From contig JAGFNK010000035.1 of assembly GCA_025769875.1 (NCBI GenBank), positions 62,001 through 126,000 on the forward strand: a stretch of DNA of 64,000 nt, in the 5' to 3' direction. Positions 46,803 through 56,920 of this stretch are shown in pieces (the first letter of the stretch is position 1; every line of letters starts with the position of its first letter). This DNA is from Russula earlei. Lineage: Eukaryota; Basidiomycota; Agaricomycetes; Russulales; Russulaceae. The position numbers and the translations under genes are program-made. The notes under the pieces are model-generated. The model did not search any database and was not told the origin of the DNA. It was given only the letters and a program-made list of their open reading frames with translations.

Positions 46803-48390
46803 TCTCCTTTTTTTGAGAGTTGATGGTGAGCCTCGAAATCGGCGGATGGCGTGCGTAAAGTCTGGGAGAACAGGATTTATGACTTTGTTGGTGATTACGC
46901 CTTCGGTAGCCGTGTGAGAGCCAGGGAGGTTAGATTGGAACAGACGTGGGTTTGAATTTTATGCATGCAGCTACGTGGGCTCGTGGTTACATCGTCAAGT
47001 TGGCACCTTGAAATTGGCACCCGGGATTCCAGTTTCAGCTCTAGGCACTAAGCGATCGGTTGTTTTCTACACTGTAACCGGTATTCCGGCGTGGCACGGA
47101 CGAAAGTCGACTCGAACATGTGTTGATAAGTTACATCGGCACAGTGCAGCCACGCGTGTTTGGCACATAGTTTCGACCCATTAGGTCATCATGGAATGGA
47201 AAACTTTGGTTTGGGAAAATAGGACGGTTCGGTCCCATATGCCAAGCAGACCCCGGAGCTATGTTCTGACTGACGATATGTCCACGTAGCTTTGGCCCAC
47301 TAGGGATCCGAGACGACTTACTATACATTTGACCGAACACTACCTCCGGCATCGTCAGTGAGATTAAGCGGATCAAGAGAAGAAATGAAACAGGCGGTGA
47401 CGGCGCACCATCAGCGAAATGACTTGGAGACCTCCGAAGTGAGATAACTGTGCATTGCTGGACCACTGTGATACGCAGCGAGGCGGCGAGGTAGCAGTTC
47501 TCAAAGACTCAGTACGTACTAAGTTAGAGCAATTGCCTGTTGATCGGAATCGAATCGAAATAGACAGGGACAGACAACAGTCACAAAACAAGCCAACGTC
47601 ACATGGGAACGAACCAAGCAAAATGCTTATGTAACCACCGCCCCGCTGGCTACCACAACCTGGCACAAAATCCGGGGCCGGAAGAATCGCGTCGGATGCC
47701 ACCACCCTCGTCGCTCGCGAACGGCGTTCTACCACCCATCGTTGTACATATCTCTCCGAGTCCCCTCCGTCTGAGGCTCTGGCTCGATTTACCTATGACT
47801 AGACACGATATCTCCTTTAGAACTGCAACCGACAGCCTCAACCGTGTAGATATATTGAAAACTTTGCCTTCTTCGAGGACTATATGGATAACATATAGAA
47901 CTCAGTCTCAATTCTGGTGCTAACGTCTCGCGTGCCGCCGCTGCCCCCCTCTCGCTCGCCTCTCCGTCTTACGCGTTCGCCTTGCCAAGTTGTCACTACC
48001 TCCGAGTCGCGTCCGTGCTGACCCGTATAACCGTCGACGGCTATTTGCGGCGGTCAGAATACAGCGGGATACAGATCATAGCCGTACCGTTTACGGTTGT
48101 GAAATGTTTTCCCGAACCCCGCAGGCCCGTCGGAGGGTACGGTCATGGCACCGCTACAAAGAACGGCCGTATTGCCGTAAGATACCGCGACGGCGCAGCC
48201 GTAGCGACCAACATTTTAGCTCAAGCGCGACGGCGCATCGTTCAAGCATAGGAACGTTTCCGTTCTGGCGCGCGCCGTCCAGAACTGAATGCTGACTCTA
48301 CTATATCTTGTGACTGTATTGAAAAAGTCTATATTACGTTTCAAAAAACAAAATCGGTGCGCAATGAACTGGGATTCGAATGTAACTTCG
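46803..48390. other. Long intergenic region
   Basis: No gene recognised. TGGCAC words are frequent around 46990-47170. A G/C-rich plus-strand frame at 47982-48251 has no recognisable product. Confidence 0.35.
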
Positions 48391-48500
48391 GTGAGGACTG
48401 GGGGGTGAGGGAGAAATGCATTTACGCACAACCCCATGTGACGACAGGGTGGGGCTCAGGCGCCGATGTGAGAGGGACTATTGTTTGCCTGGTATGACGT
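48391..48500 (-). repeat. Possible LINE 3' untranslated remnant
   Basis: The GAAATGCATTTACGCAC block with a nearby TGTGGGACTCAGG-like block matches the stretch at 6870-6925 in the 3' region of the LINE fragment at 6739-7934. No coding sequence survives here. Confidence 0.45.
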
Positions 48501-48774
48501 TGTTCCTATAACATACGGAGTACCAGTTTAAAACAAGCTGTTGGGGCCCTTCTCTTTGGCGGTTTGTTGCAAGGTTTTTCTTGGGAAGGCGGCTTCAGAA
48601 GTACTCTACATTTATACATCAATCGCAAAAATTCATCTCTGGCACACTGCCACCTGCGCTGGCGACCGTGCGCGAACGAATGGCAGTACTAGTCTTACAC
48701 GGCTGTACAAACGTGGAAGTAGCGCGATACAAGTACATAAGATGCATCATAGGTGGCCCCTTCAGTTGTTGTCC

Positions 48775-50942
48775 TCAGCATTCTGACGGGTACTGATGAA
48801 TCACGAATTCCGACATCTTCTGCCCGTTCTGCCCACTTGCCTGGCCAGACATCATGTTCGCCACAACAACCTCATCCACGCTGCCGTCTACACACAGGCC
48901 CGGATTAAAGTCCATCCAATTGAAAGGAGTCAGGTCAAAGTACGTTTGCTCATAGTTCACGAGTGGGACACCTCCTGGAAAGAGTCCACCGGATGGTGCG
49001 CCTTGCATGTCGCCTTGCATGTCGCCTTGTGTTTCCAACGAGGCATGCAGTTCTTGACGCTGTGGAGCTTGCAGCTCTAGTAGCTGTCCCTCGATATAAG
49101 CCGGTTGCTGATGCTGCATGCTGAATTCTTGCGGTGGCATCGGTCCGCGAGTCAGCATCTCAGTCGTGAGCGTGAACGGTTGGGACTGGGGGAGATCTCC
49201 TTCCCGGTACATTATACTTCCTGAATTAGTAGGCTGAATCTCAGCCAGAGGGGGATGGTCCTCATGTTGAGGCTGCTGTTGCAATCGGGGCTTCGGTAGA
49301 TCCAGCGGGCCTGAAGAGGGTAACACCGCGCACAGCAGATCTTTGCCAAGAGGCGTAATAAGAACTCGCAGGGGATTGTTTTCGATGTCATTTTGTGCAA
49401 TTGCGTACTGTCGAAGCGTGAGTCGCCTGCATGTAGAGAACCTTGGCGACGTACACGTCCACCTCTAAGAGAATCGACTAGCTCATCAAACTCCTCATTC
49501 TCCCGTGCACTCTTGATTCGCCCCATGGGTGCTTTTTTCGCCACGATCCAATTTTGTATGTCGAGTGTGCCGACTCCTCCCACGGACTTCACCAGCTGCA
49601 AAGACGTTGGCCAAGTGGAGGTATTTCTGCAGATAGACGCAACCCCTCAATCGGAGGAAATTCCCACAAGGCAATGCGCCAATACTTACAGATTGCGAAC
49701 CGGGTCAGTTGCTAGAACCTCGAAGCAGACGTTACCACTGAGTTCTGCGCGTGGACAAGTCAGCATTCCTGACCACTGACCATCCATTCTGTTTTGTGTT
49801 TCGAGTATTGGCGAGTCCTGCGAGTCGACCGGGGAAACCGTTGGCGGGAGACTTGGCACTGTTTGGGGGTGGGCCGTAGTGAGAGACATCTCTTCTTTCA
49901 CAAGTGTCAAGGCGGGTGGAGGAGTCAGCTGTGAAATCGTATCCATTGTACGTCTTCGAGAGCGACCTTCAGATGGATTCCTTGCAGGACGCTTGGCGGG
50001 GATTACTTGCGACACTTCATCTGTCATAAACAATTGATGGAGCTCGAAACATGATGCCGCGACACATTACCTCGTCGCTCAGGTGGAGGCACAAAGCCCG
50101 ATAATAGGATCGTGTGCCGAGGGCATCTGGCGAACCACGGTTCTATCGGTGCAGGCGAGATCTATTTAAAAATGTGGCATGAGAGGGGGGGGGACGAGAG
50201 GTGAACGATTTTCACGTGCCGCATGGAACAGCTTTGAGAAATTTGGGCACTCACTGAGGAGTATCATTGAAAAGTTAATATTATGCTATACATGAAAAGT
50301 TTGGTTCCACAATGCATCCGTGATCACAAGAATGAACCCACCTTCTTGATCTCAGCAGTGACGGCACCCCATCTGGGGTCACGAAGATCAGAGAAAGCGA
50401 ATTCAGCGTTGTCCTGTTCACCCGCTGCGATGTGCCATAAGTGATATGAGATGTTTGAGTTAGGGTTCTGTCCGTATTTCGCCTGAAAGATATCAAACAT
50501 CTGGCGATGCTGAGTAAGACCTTCGTGCGCAGATGAGAATGCGTAGTGTAAATACCTTAAATGCGGCCGCGTAACCGTTGAGCATGGCCATGTGGAAAGG
50601 ATACCCCGTCATGGTATGACCGGCAGGTATCCCCCTCAGTTCATTCTGCGCGCGCATAATGGAGAAAGGATTGACCGAGATCGGCGAGCCATAGGAATAA
50701 ATGGGGCTGTACGTGACCGATCCTACGATATTCTGGCATAAGGAGAAGTGAGAGTGCGTTCGAGGAGGTAGAAAACGCGGACCTACCTGGTTCGCTTCGC
50801 CGAGGCATCTGTAAAGCTGGTTGATGTAGAGGAGGACGGTGTCGCATTTGTCCGGGTCAAGCGCAATTCTCGAGTCGTAAAGAATGACGACGACTGGAAT
50901 TTTATGTGAGTTTAGAGATGGCAAAGGCACAGCGTTCGCCAT
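48775..50942 (-). CDS. Type-2 MED25-like protein, copy 2
   Basis: Exons resolved: 50942-50787 (MANAVPLPSLNSHKIPVVV), 50732-50556 (NIVGSVTYSPIYSYGSP), 50509-50342 (HRQMFDIFQAKYGQN; LWHIAAGEQ), from 50285 (HNINFSMILLSECPNFSKLF), then an unresolved junction near 50.2 kb into about 50170-50081 (APIEPWFARCPRHTILL). Next come EVSQVIPAKRPARNPSEGR (about 50020), QWSGMLTCPRAEL, STWPTSLQLVKSVGGVGTL, and a last exon with YAIAQNDIENNPLRVLITPL to the stop at 48775. VWA-like fold plus C-terminal domain as in the large gene, with a shorter linker and tail. The MIDAS-like DSSIT of the large gene is DSRIA here. MED25 recruits activators to Mediator in plants and animals; the job of this paralog is unknown. 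Confidence 0.7.
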
Positions 50943-51980
50943 GGCAGTACAAGGGCACAGGATGAACCCACCGAGTGTCAAAGTGCCGAGTTCGTCTTTT
51001 TTATCTGCAAGACGTAGGAAGAACCCACGAAGTAATCCATTTTGGCCGGTTGCGCAAGGTCCATCTTCAGGTTGGCACACATATTGGCACTGAGGGATGA
51101 GTTTTGCAATCGATAGCCAGTTAGTCCATTGGGGTCGCGACGGAACGAACATCATTGGCACAGGCGTCCACCAGAACTGGCACAGGCGCTTCAGCGCATG
51201 GCACATATGATCACGTGATACCGAGCAGCGGCAAGGACGACATCGTGCCAATACGAATAGTGGAGCTGGCACGGGCACTTTGGACAAGGTTCATTTCTTG
51301 TGTGTTGACAGAGACCCTGATGGGGTGCCCAGGGGGAGAGAAACGGCGCCCAGATGCCGTGGAGCCATTGCCCATAAATTATTATGACCCGTCCGCGCCA
51401 CGCGTGAACGACGTCGAGAGGACGAACGCGAACGGCGCCGCCGAGCATGGGAAAGCGATAAGAACCCATCCAGTCAGGAACAATGTGGCCTGTCGTGCCG
51501 CGTCCGGGTGAAAAAAGATAGATGCGAATGCCCTGTTCAGTTGGCACCAGTCGCGTATGGGCACCGCTGGGCGTAATCTTTTGAACGGGTTGATGGGACG
51601 GCGATGCGTAAGTGGCTCTAGTCGGCGGTGTGCCGCACAGTACGAAATACAGAAGGGGGCGAAGAAATCACTGGCACTCGGGCTGGTGGTTCGGCGCGTT
51701 GCCATATTGAGCCCGACAGACCCAAAGGGAATAAACACGTGGGGCGGGAAAAAAAAAAAAAGCGGGCACGCTTTTGCAAATTGCCAACCGCAAGTCGGGC
51801 ACGCAGTGATTCACTATTTGTACATCATTCCAGTTATCGTTTCTCATATCATATTCTGCGCTTTCTACAAGCCTCGTTCCTCGATGAATATTACAACACA
51901 GCAGGATGAACAGAGTGAGAGAAGGAATAAGTTAACGTGAACGTCGACAAAGCCGCCCTGGGGGTATACGGTAACGTCCG
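50943..51980. other. Intergenic region rich in TGGCAC words
   Basis: No convincing gene. TGGCAC occurs about eight times between 51070 and 51680. The minus-strand frame upstream of 50942 stays open to 51287 but has no recognisable domain and is absent from copy 1, so I treat it as flank. Confidence 0.4.
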
Positions 51981-54900
51981 TCACTGACCCGGGCCGGGGC
52001 CACCTTCCCCCCTACGATGCAGAAATGACTGGTACATGTCCAACGTCACGCCGCCAGCCGAACCAGGGGGCATCCCGCCCATCCCGACGACGCCAGCCAG
52101 GCCACCAGGGCCAGTAGCGGCACCAACCACGGCGGACTCGCCGCGACCGTCCAGGCCCGTTCCAGCGGTGCTCAATCCCCCAAAGCTGGCACCGCTCACG
52201 GGAGGGTTCAGGGCCAAGCCGAGACTGCTGGCGGGGCCATTCATCCCGTTTCCGCCGTTGCGAAACCCGCCCATCTCGAGGCCGTTGCTTGCTCCCGTGA
52301 TACCCGCGGGGCCAATGCTGCCGATACTCAGAGGGCCCAAGGCGCCAGACAAGCCGAACCCTGCGTTCGCGCTGCCTGTGTTCATGAGCGCGCCACCGAG
52401 ACTGTTGCCGACGCCAGCGCCAAGCCCGCCATTTAGCGCGCGGTGCACTTCCAAAAAAGTGCGCTGTTGATTCTGCTGAACTTGGTGTTGCTGTTGCTGC
52501 TGCTGCTGAGCGTGAGCCTGCTGGTGCTGTTGAAGATGTTGCAACGATGTTGGCTGCACCAACAACCCACTCGCAATCGCATTCGCCTGACTTCCGGGCA
52601 CGAACGGGTTGAGTTCTCCCTGCTTAAGCCCCATTTTCCCGAATATAGAACCGGTATTCGGTATATTAACCCCGACGTTGTTGGGGGAACTACCTGCTAT
52701 CTGCTGCTGCTGCTGTTGATGCTGTGGCTGCCGATGCTGTGGCTGTGGCTGTGGCTGTGACTGTGGCTGCTGCTGGGGTATGGCACCAGTGTTAGGCATG
52801 GGGATGTTCATTCCCTGCATAGCCTGGAAGTGATGCTGTTGGCGAACGAAGATCTGCATGATCGTCTTGCTTAGCTGGGGCTCAGGCAGGGACCGATAAT
52901 TTGGCGGCAGCTTGTCGAAGATCACCTGCCGGATCGCGGGGTCCAACTGTGGCAATCGCGAAGTCGGGAGTGGGGGCATCCCAGTAGTTGGGAACACTGC
53001 GCCGAGCAAGCCCTGCGCGAACGGCGCGATGAGTATGTTCATTGTGGGGCGGTTCATGCCCTGGATCTCCCAACCGGCAACGGCATACTGTCAAGGAAAT
53101 GAGAGGGCATCTATTCGGGAACTGCCGCGACCTACATAACTCTTGTCTCTTAGCAACTTAACCAGCTGCCCATAATGGTGCTCGTCCGTCCCAGGTGCGG
53201 GATGGATCTGCATTATCGCAGGGTTGGTCTTCCTGATCCACTCCTGGAACTCATCCATTGACACTGTGGGCCCGGCAGGTGCAAGTGACAAGCCTTTCGG
53301 CCACGTTGACGTCAACCTTGGATGGTCCGTAAGTGTAAGACCTCGACTGACAAAAATGGAAAAGAAATACGCACGGGTTGCCCTTCGAAGTGGTCGCTGT
53401 AACCTGCGCACGCACCTCCTTCTTCTCGTTCCGAGTGGTGTCCGTCCCCTGCCACATAAGTGTCCCCGACCACTGGTGATCTCCGAAGCTTCCCCCTGTG
53501 CTCGGACCAGCTGTTGCATTCGTTCCTGCGCTGTTCCCGCCAACTGCGAGACCCTGGTTGTTCTGTGCGAGCCCACGCTGCTCAGCAAGCTTCTTCATCT
53601 GCGCTGCTGCGACAGCAGGTGTGATCTGTGGTGGCTGCTGTCCAATGCTATTGCTGTGCGAATGCCCATGCTGCGGCGCTGCACTAAGCGCATGCGCATC
53701 AGGAACAGACACACTGCCTAGACCGACCTGTGGTGGGATCTCGGTCGCAGCAGGATTGGATCCCTGAAGTAGTGCTGCATTTGCATTTGCAGTTGAGCCA
53801 GGGCCCGTGCTTGCCCTCGAATTTGAAGTTTACGTTCATTGGCGACGAATATGTCGTGTTCGGGGTCATTGGTATTCCCGGTTTCCACTGTGTTGCGACT
53901 TGTGGTGCAGATTGTGAGCTCGTAGATGGTGTCGACTGAGGGGTCGCAGACACGGCGGGCGTCGGTAGCGGCTTTGTATTGGAATTCGGCGCAGAGTCAT
54001 GAGGCTGGGATGATCCCTGCGCCTGCCCCGACGCCAGAAATCTCTTCGTCTGCATCACTTTCATCACGAACTCAAGACCCTTTTTGTACACGGCCATCTG
54101 CTGAGCGAGCGTCATGTCGTACTGTTTCGCCTCCTCGGTACGCCCGGCTTGTGCGGCCTCCATTTGCCTGTTACGCATCCCGATGATGCGTATCTCCACT
54201 TGCTTGAGTTTAGCCTGCAAATCTGCAACATCGGCATTTGCCATTTGCCCTAGATTGAGGGGTAGCGAAGGAGGTTGAGATGGGGGTTGAGGTTGAGGTT
54301 GCATTGGCGGTTGTACTTGGGGCTGTGATGTAGTCAGCGATGGACTTTGGGTCGGAGGCTGAGTAGGTTGTGGTGGTCGTGTCAGATTAGGCAGTGAGGG
54401 CGCCTGCTGTGGCGGGTTTGGTTTAGAGGGAAGGGGTCGATTCTGCACCGATGCGGGCGCAAGTTCCGGTGTGGGTTGAGTGAGATCAATGACGCCCGAT
54501 TCTGGTGGTTCGCGGGAAGGAGGTTTCGGTGGAGAGGCTTGAGGCGCCGGGGAGGCAAAGGCAGAGGATGGTGGAGCAGGGGCGGGGGCTGGAGGGACCA
54601 AGGGACTCGATTGTGGGATTGGTCTTTTTGCAGCGGCCAAGGCCGGGGACGCGGTCTGTGAGGGAGGTCTTACTATTTTCGGGCCGGGTGAGCGTTGCTC
54701 AGCGGGAGTCTCTGCAGGACGCTTGGCGGGGATTGTAGGTGGGACTTGCGGCTGAGATAGAACCATGAGCGGCCTTATAGAGTCGGAGAGATGGGTCAAG
54801 GCAATACCTCTGGGTTTAGGTGACGGCGTAAAGCCCGATAGTAGAACGGTGTGATGAGGGCGGGTAGGAAACCATGGTAGTAATCGCGCATCTGAGATCT

Positions 54901-55749
54901 ATTGGAAGAGATGCTGTAAGGTGAGGGGGAGGTGATGTGACGCTGACAAGGAGTGACGCACGGTGGAAAAGAGCTCCGAGAATTTGGGAGAGGGGCGGAC
55001 AAGCAGCATTGAACAGTTAATGTCGCGCTGTCAAGGGATCATAGATCCGTAAAGTTCCGCACGGCGAGGGCAGTGCATTCACCTTCTTCAGCTCAGCGGG
55101 AACCGTCGTCCACGTGAGGTTGTCAAGAGCGGGCGAGGAATTCCAATACGGGTGCTTTGCATCGTCCGGTTGCCCAGCCGCGAAGTGCCATAAGTAACAA
55201 GAAAACTCCTCTTTAGGCTTGTCGCGAGACTCGTTCAGAGTTAGGGGACGTAGGGGCTTCTGATTGACACCACTCTTGAGGTTGTCGAACATCTGGCGAT
55301 ACTGAGGACGCGTGCATCGAGACGGACAGAAATCCAGATACCTCTATTGCCGCAGCATAGCCCTCAAGTGCAGCCATCCCCAAGGACCCACCGGTGACGG
55401 TGCGACCTATCGCGAGTCTCGTCGGGTCTTCCTTCAGCTCATCGGGCACGCCCGAAGCAAAGAAACGATTGATAAAAAGTGGGGACCCATCGCAATCGGG
55501 GGGGCCGTACGTGACGATTCCGAGGCGGAGTTGCTGAGAAGATGGAGATTAAGAGCAAATTCGAAAGCTGGATAGGAAACAGAGCTTTACATGTGGGGAG
55601 GAAGTACCTCCTGCGAGACGATGAAGGAGTTGAGGCAGGTAGACGTGAAGGACGTGGTGCCATTCGGATGCGAGGGTGATGCTAGAGTCGAAGACAACGG
55701 CGACGGCCGGTATTGGTGATGGGGAGTGGGAGGAAAACGCACTCGCCAT
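51981..55749 (-). CDS. MED25-like protein: VWA domain, proline-rich linker, C-terminal domain, Gln-rich tail
   Basis: Candidate fungal MED25, a Mediator subunit linking activators to RNA polymerase II. Starts MASAFSSHSPSPIPAVAVVF at 55749. VWA exons include VVFDSSITLASEW with a MIDAS-like DxSxT, LGIVTYGPPDCDGSPLFI, SLGMAALEGYAAAIE, LWHFAAGQPDDA and RDINCSMLLVRPSPKFSEL (about 54970). The proline-rich linker (54760-54250) has IPAKRPAETPAEQ and then a coiled segment (LQAKLKQVEIRIIGMRNR). The C-terminal domain has QWSGTLMWQG and STWPKGLSL after an intron, QEWIRKTNPAIMQIH, YGQLVKLLRDKSYV, then NILIAPFAQGLLGAVFP. A Gln-rich tail encoded by CAG/CTG repeats (52470-52760) follows to 51981. A frame change near 53.8 kb may be a short GC-AG intron or a lesion, and the junction near 54.8 kb is unresolved. 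This seems to be the parent of the type-1 and type-2 copies. Confidence 0.7.
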
Positions 55750-56031
55750 GATGATAGGAGGTGGGCAGCCTGAGGGCAGCGGGCGTGCAGGCAGGCGTCG
55801 AATGATGCAACCAAGGGTTCAGTGCAGCAATGCAGCAATCGAGTATTCCCCGACGAGGACGAGGACGACGACGGTCGGTACGTAAAGGACAACCGGGACT
55901 CGGACCGGGCACGGACAACACCACCCACACGTCACGTAAAGACAACGTTGCGTTTGCACTCATATCCAGTACCGCTACGCTCTACAAAAGTAGTCCGAAA
56001 GATACGAGAACGCTAGTAGCTTTATACCTCT
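55750..56031. promoter_or_regulatory. Region between the MED25-like start and the next gene's stop
   Basis: About 280 bp that should hold the MED25-like promoter and the 3' end of the secreted-protein gene. No clear motif. Confidence 0.35.
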
Positions 56032-56760
56032 TTACAGTGACCGCCCGATGAGACCAATGATGGCCATCGATGCAGCACCGAATACAACTCGTCCGTTGAC
56101 CCCCGCGTGCGACGCAGCGTTGGAATTAACTGCCTGGGATGCACCAGGCGTGCCGGTGGCAGTGTTACCGCCAACCATGCTTAGCCATACGCTGTACGGG
56201 AGGACAGTACCACTGAACGTGGGAGTGTATGGTGTCGTTGCAGGGAAGGCGGGAGTGAAGACGCCAGTCGTGACCAGGGTGTTGCCACTCGCATCCGTAG
56301 TCGTATATGTGAATGGAGTCGGGCCCCCTGGGGTTGTGGGTGTTGTACCCGGCTGGCCAACAGGTCCTTGTTGACCCTGGGTGGTCGTGGCAGCGGTAGC
56401 AGCAGTCCGGGATGTTGGCTGAGTAGTCACAGAGGCAAGGGAAATGGTCGGAGAGGTCAGGGCAGTGGAGGTAGTGGCTGCCCCTCCTGGGCCTAAGGTT
56501 TGCCTGAGGTCCACAGAATGTGAGTAAGGGGCATGGAGTGTGACAGAAACGCTCACAATACTTGTGTTAGAGACTGGCCAAAGGCATTAGTGGTGATCTG
56601 CTCGACTATGGTATTGCCCGCCCTTGATGGCGATTAGCGGCGAGGGCAAGGAGAGGTGCGAGAGTGGAGAAGCGTACGCATTTGTGGTAGTGATGAGCTG
56701 TTGAGCTAGGACGGAAAATCTGAGGGAAAGAATAAGAAGGATGGCACTAAAGGCCTTCAT
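56032..56760 (-). CDS. Small secreted Ser/Thr-rich protein, probably GPI-anchored
   Basis: Exons 56760-56678, 56622-56557 and 56503-56032 give 621 nt, 206 residues. It starts [13 protein letters not shown], a signal peptide likely cleaved after VLAQ. Next comes a conserved-looking [19 protein letters not shown] stretch split by the second intron, then a Thr/Ala/Pro-rich region ([18 protein letters not shown]) that should be O-glycosylated. The end [18 protein letters not shown] followed by GLIGRSL is a small-residue site plus hydrophobic tail, as in GPI-anchored wall proteins. Such proteins are common in agaricomycetes but have no known function. It is divergent from OLA1 with 160 bp between starts. 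Confidence 0.8.
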
Positions 56761-56920
56761 TGGGAGGGGGTATGGGTGGTGGAGAACGGTCGCCGCTGCT
56801 GGGAGTGAGCGAGCGAGTGTGGTAAGCGAGGTGAACACTTTTTTGGAAATGAGCAATCGATGGGTCGCAAGGAGAACGCTCTCCCTCTCTTGCCCGGCTT
56901 TTGCTCCCGTAAAAAAAAGG
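56761..56920. promoter_or_regulatory. Short divergent promoter region (secreted protein / OLA1)
   Basis: Only 160 bp between the two start codons. Contains a run of eight A directly before the OLA1 ATG and C/T-rich stretches. No TATA box seen. Confidence 0.4.

Noticed and set aside
50943..51287. N-terminal extension of the type-2 copy 2 frame
   Set aside because: The added residues are absent in copy 1 and the large gene, and conserved sequence begins at the MANAVPLP start.
52470..52760. Pathological-type CTG expansion
   Set aside because: Short, interrupted runs encoding a Gln-rich tail on the other strand, normal for Mediator-type proteins.
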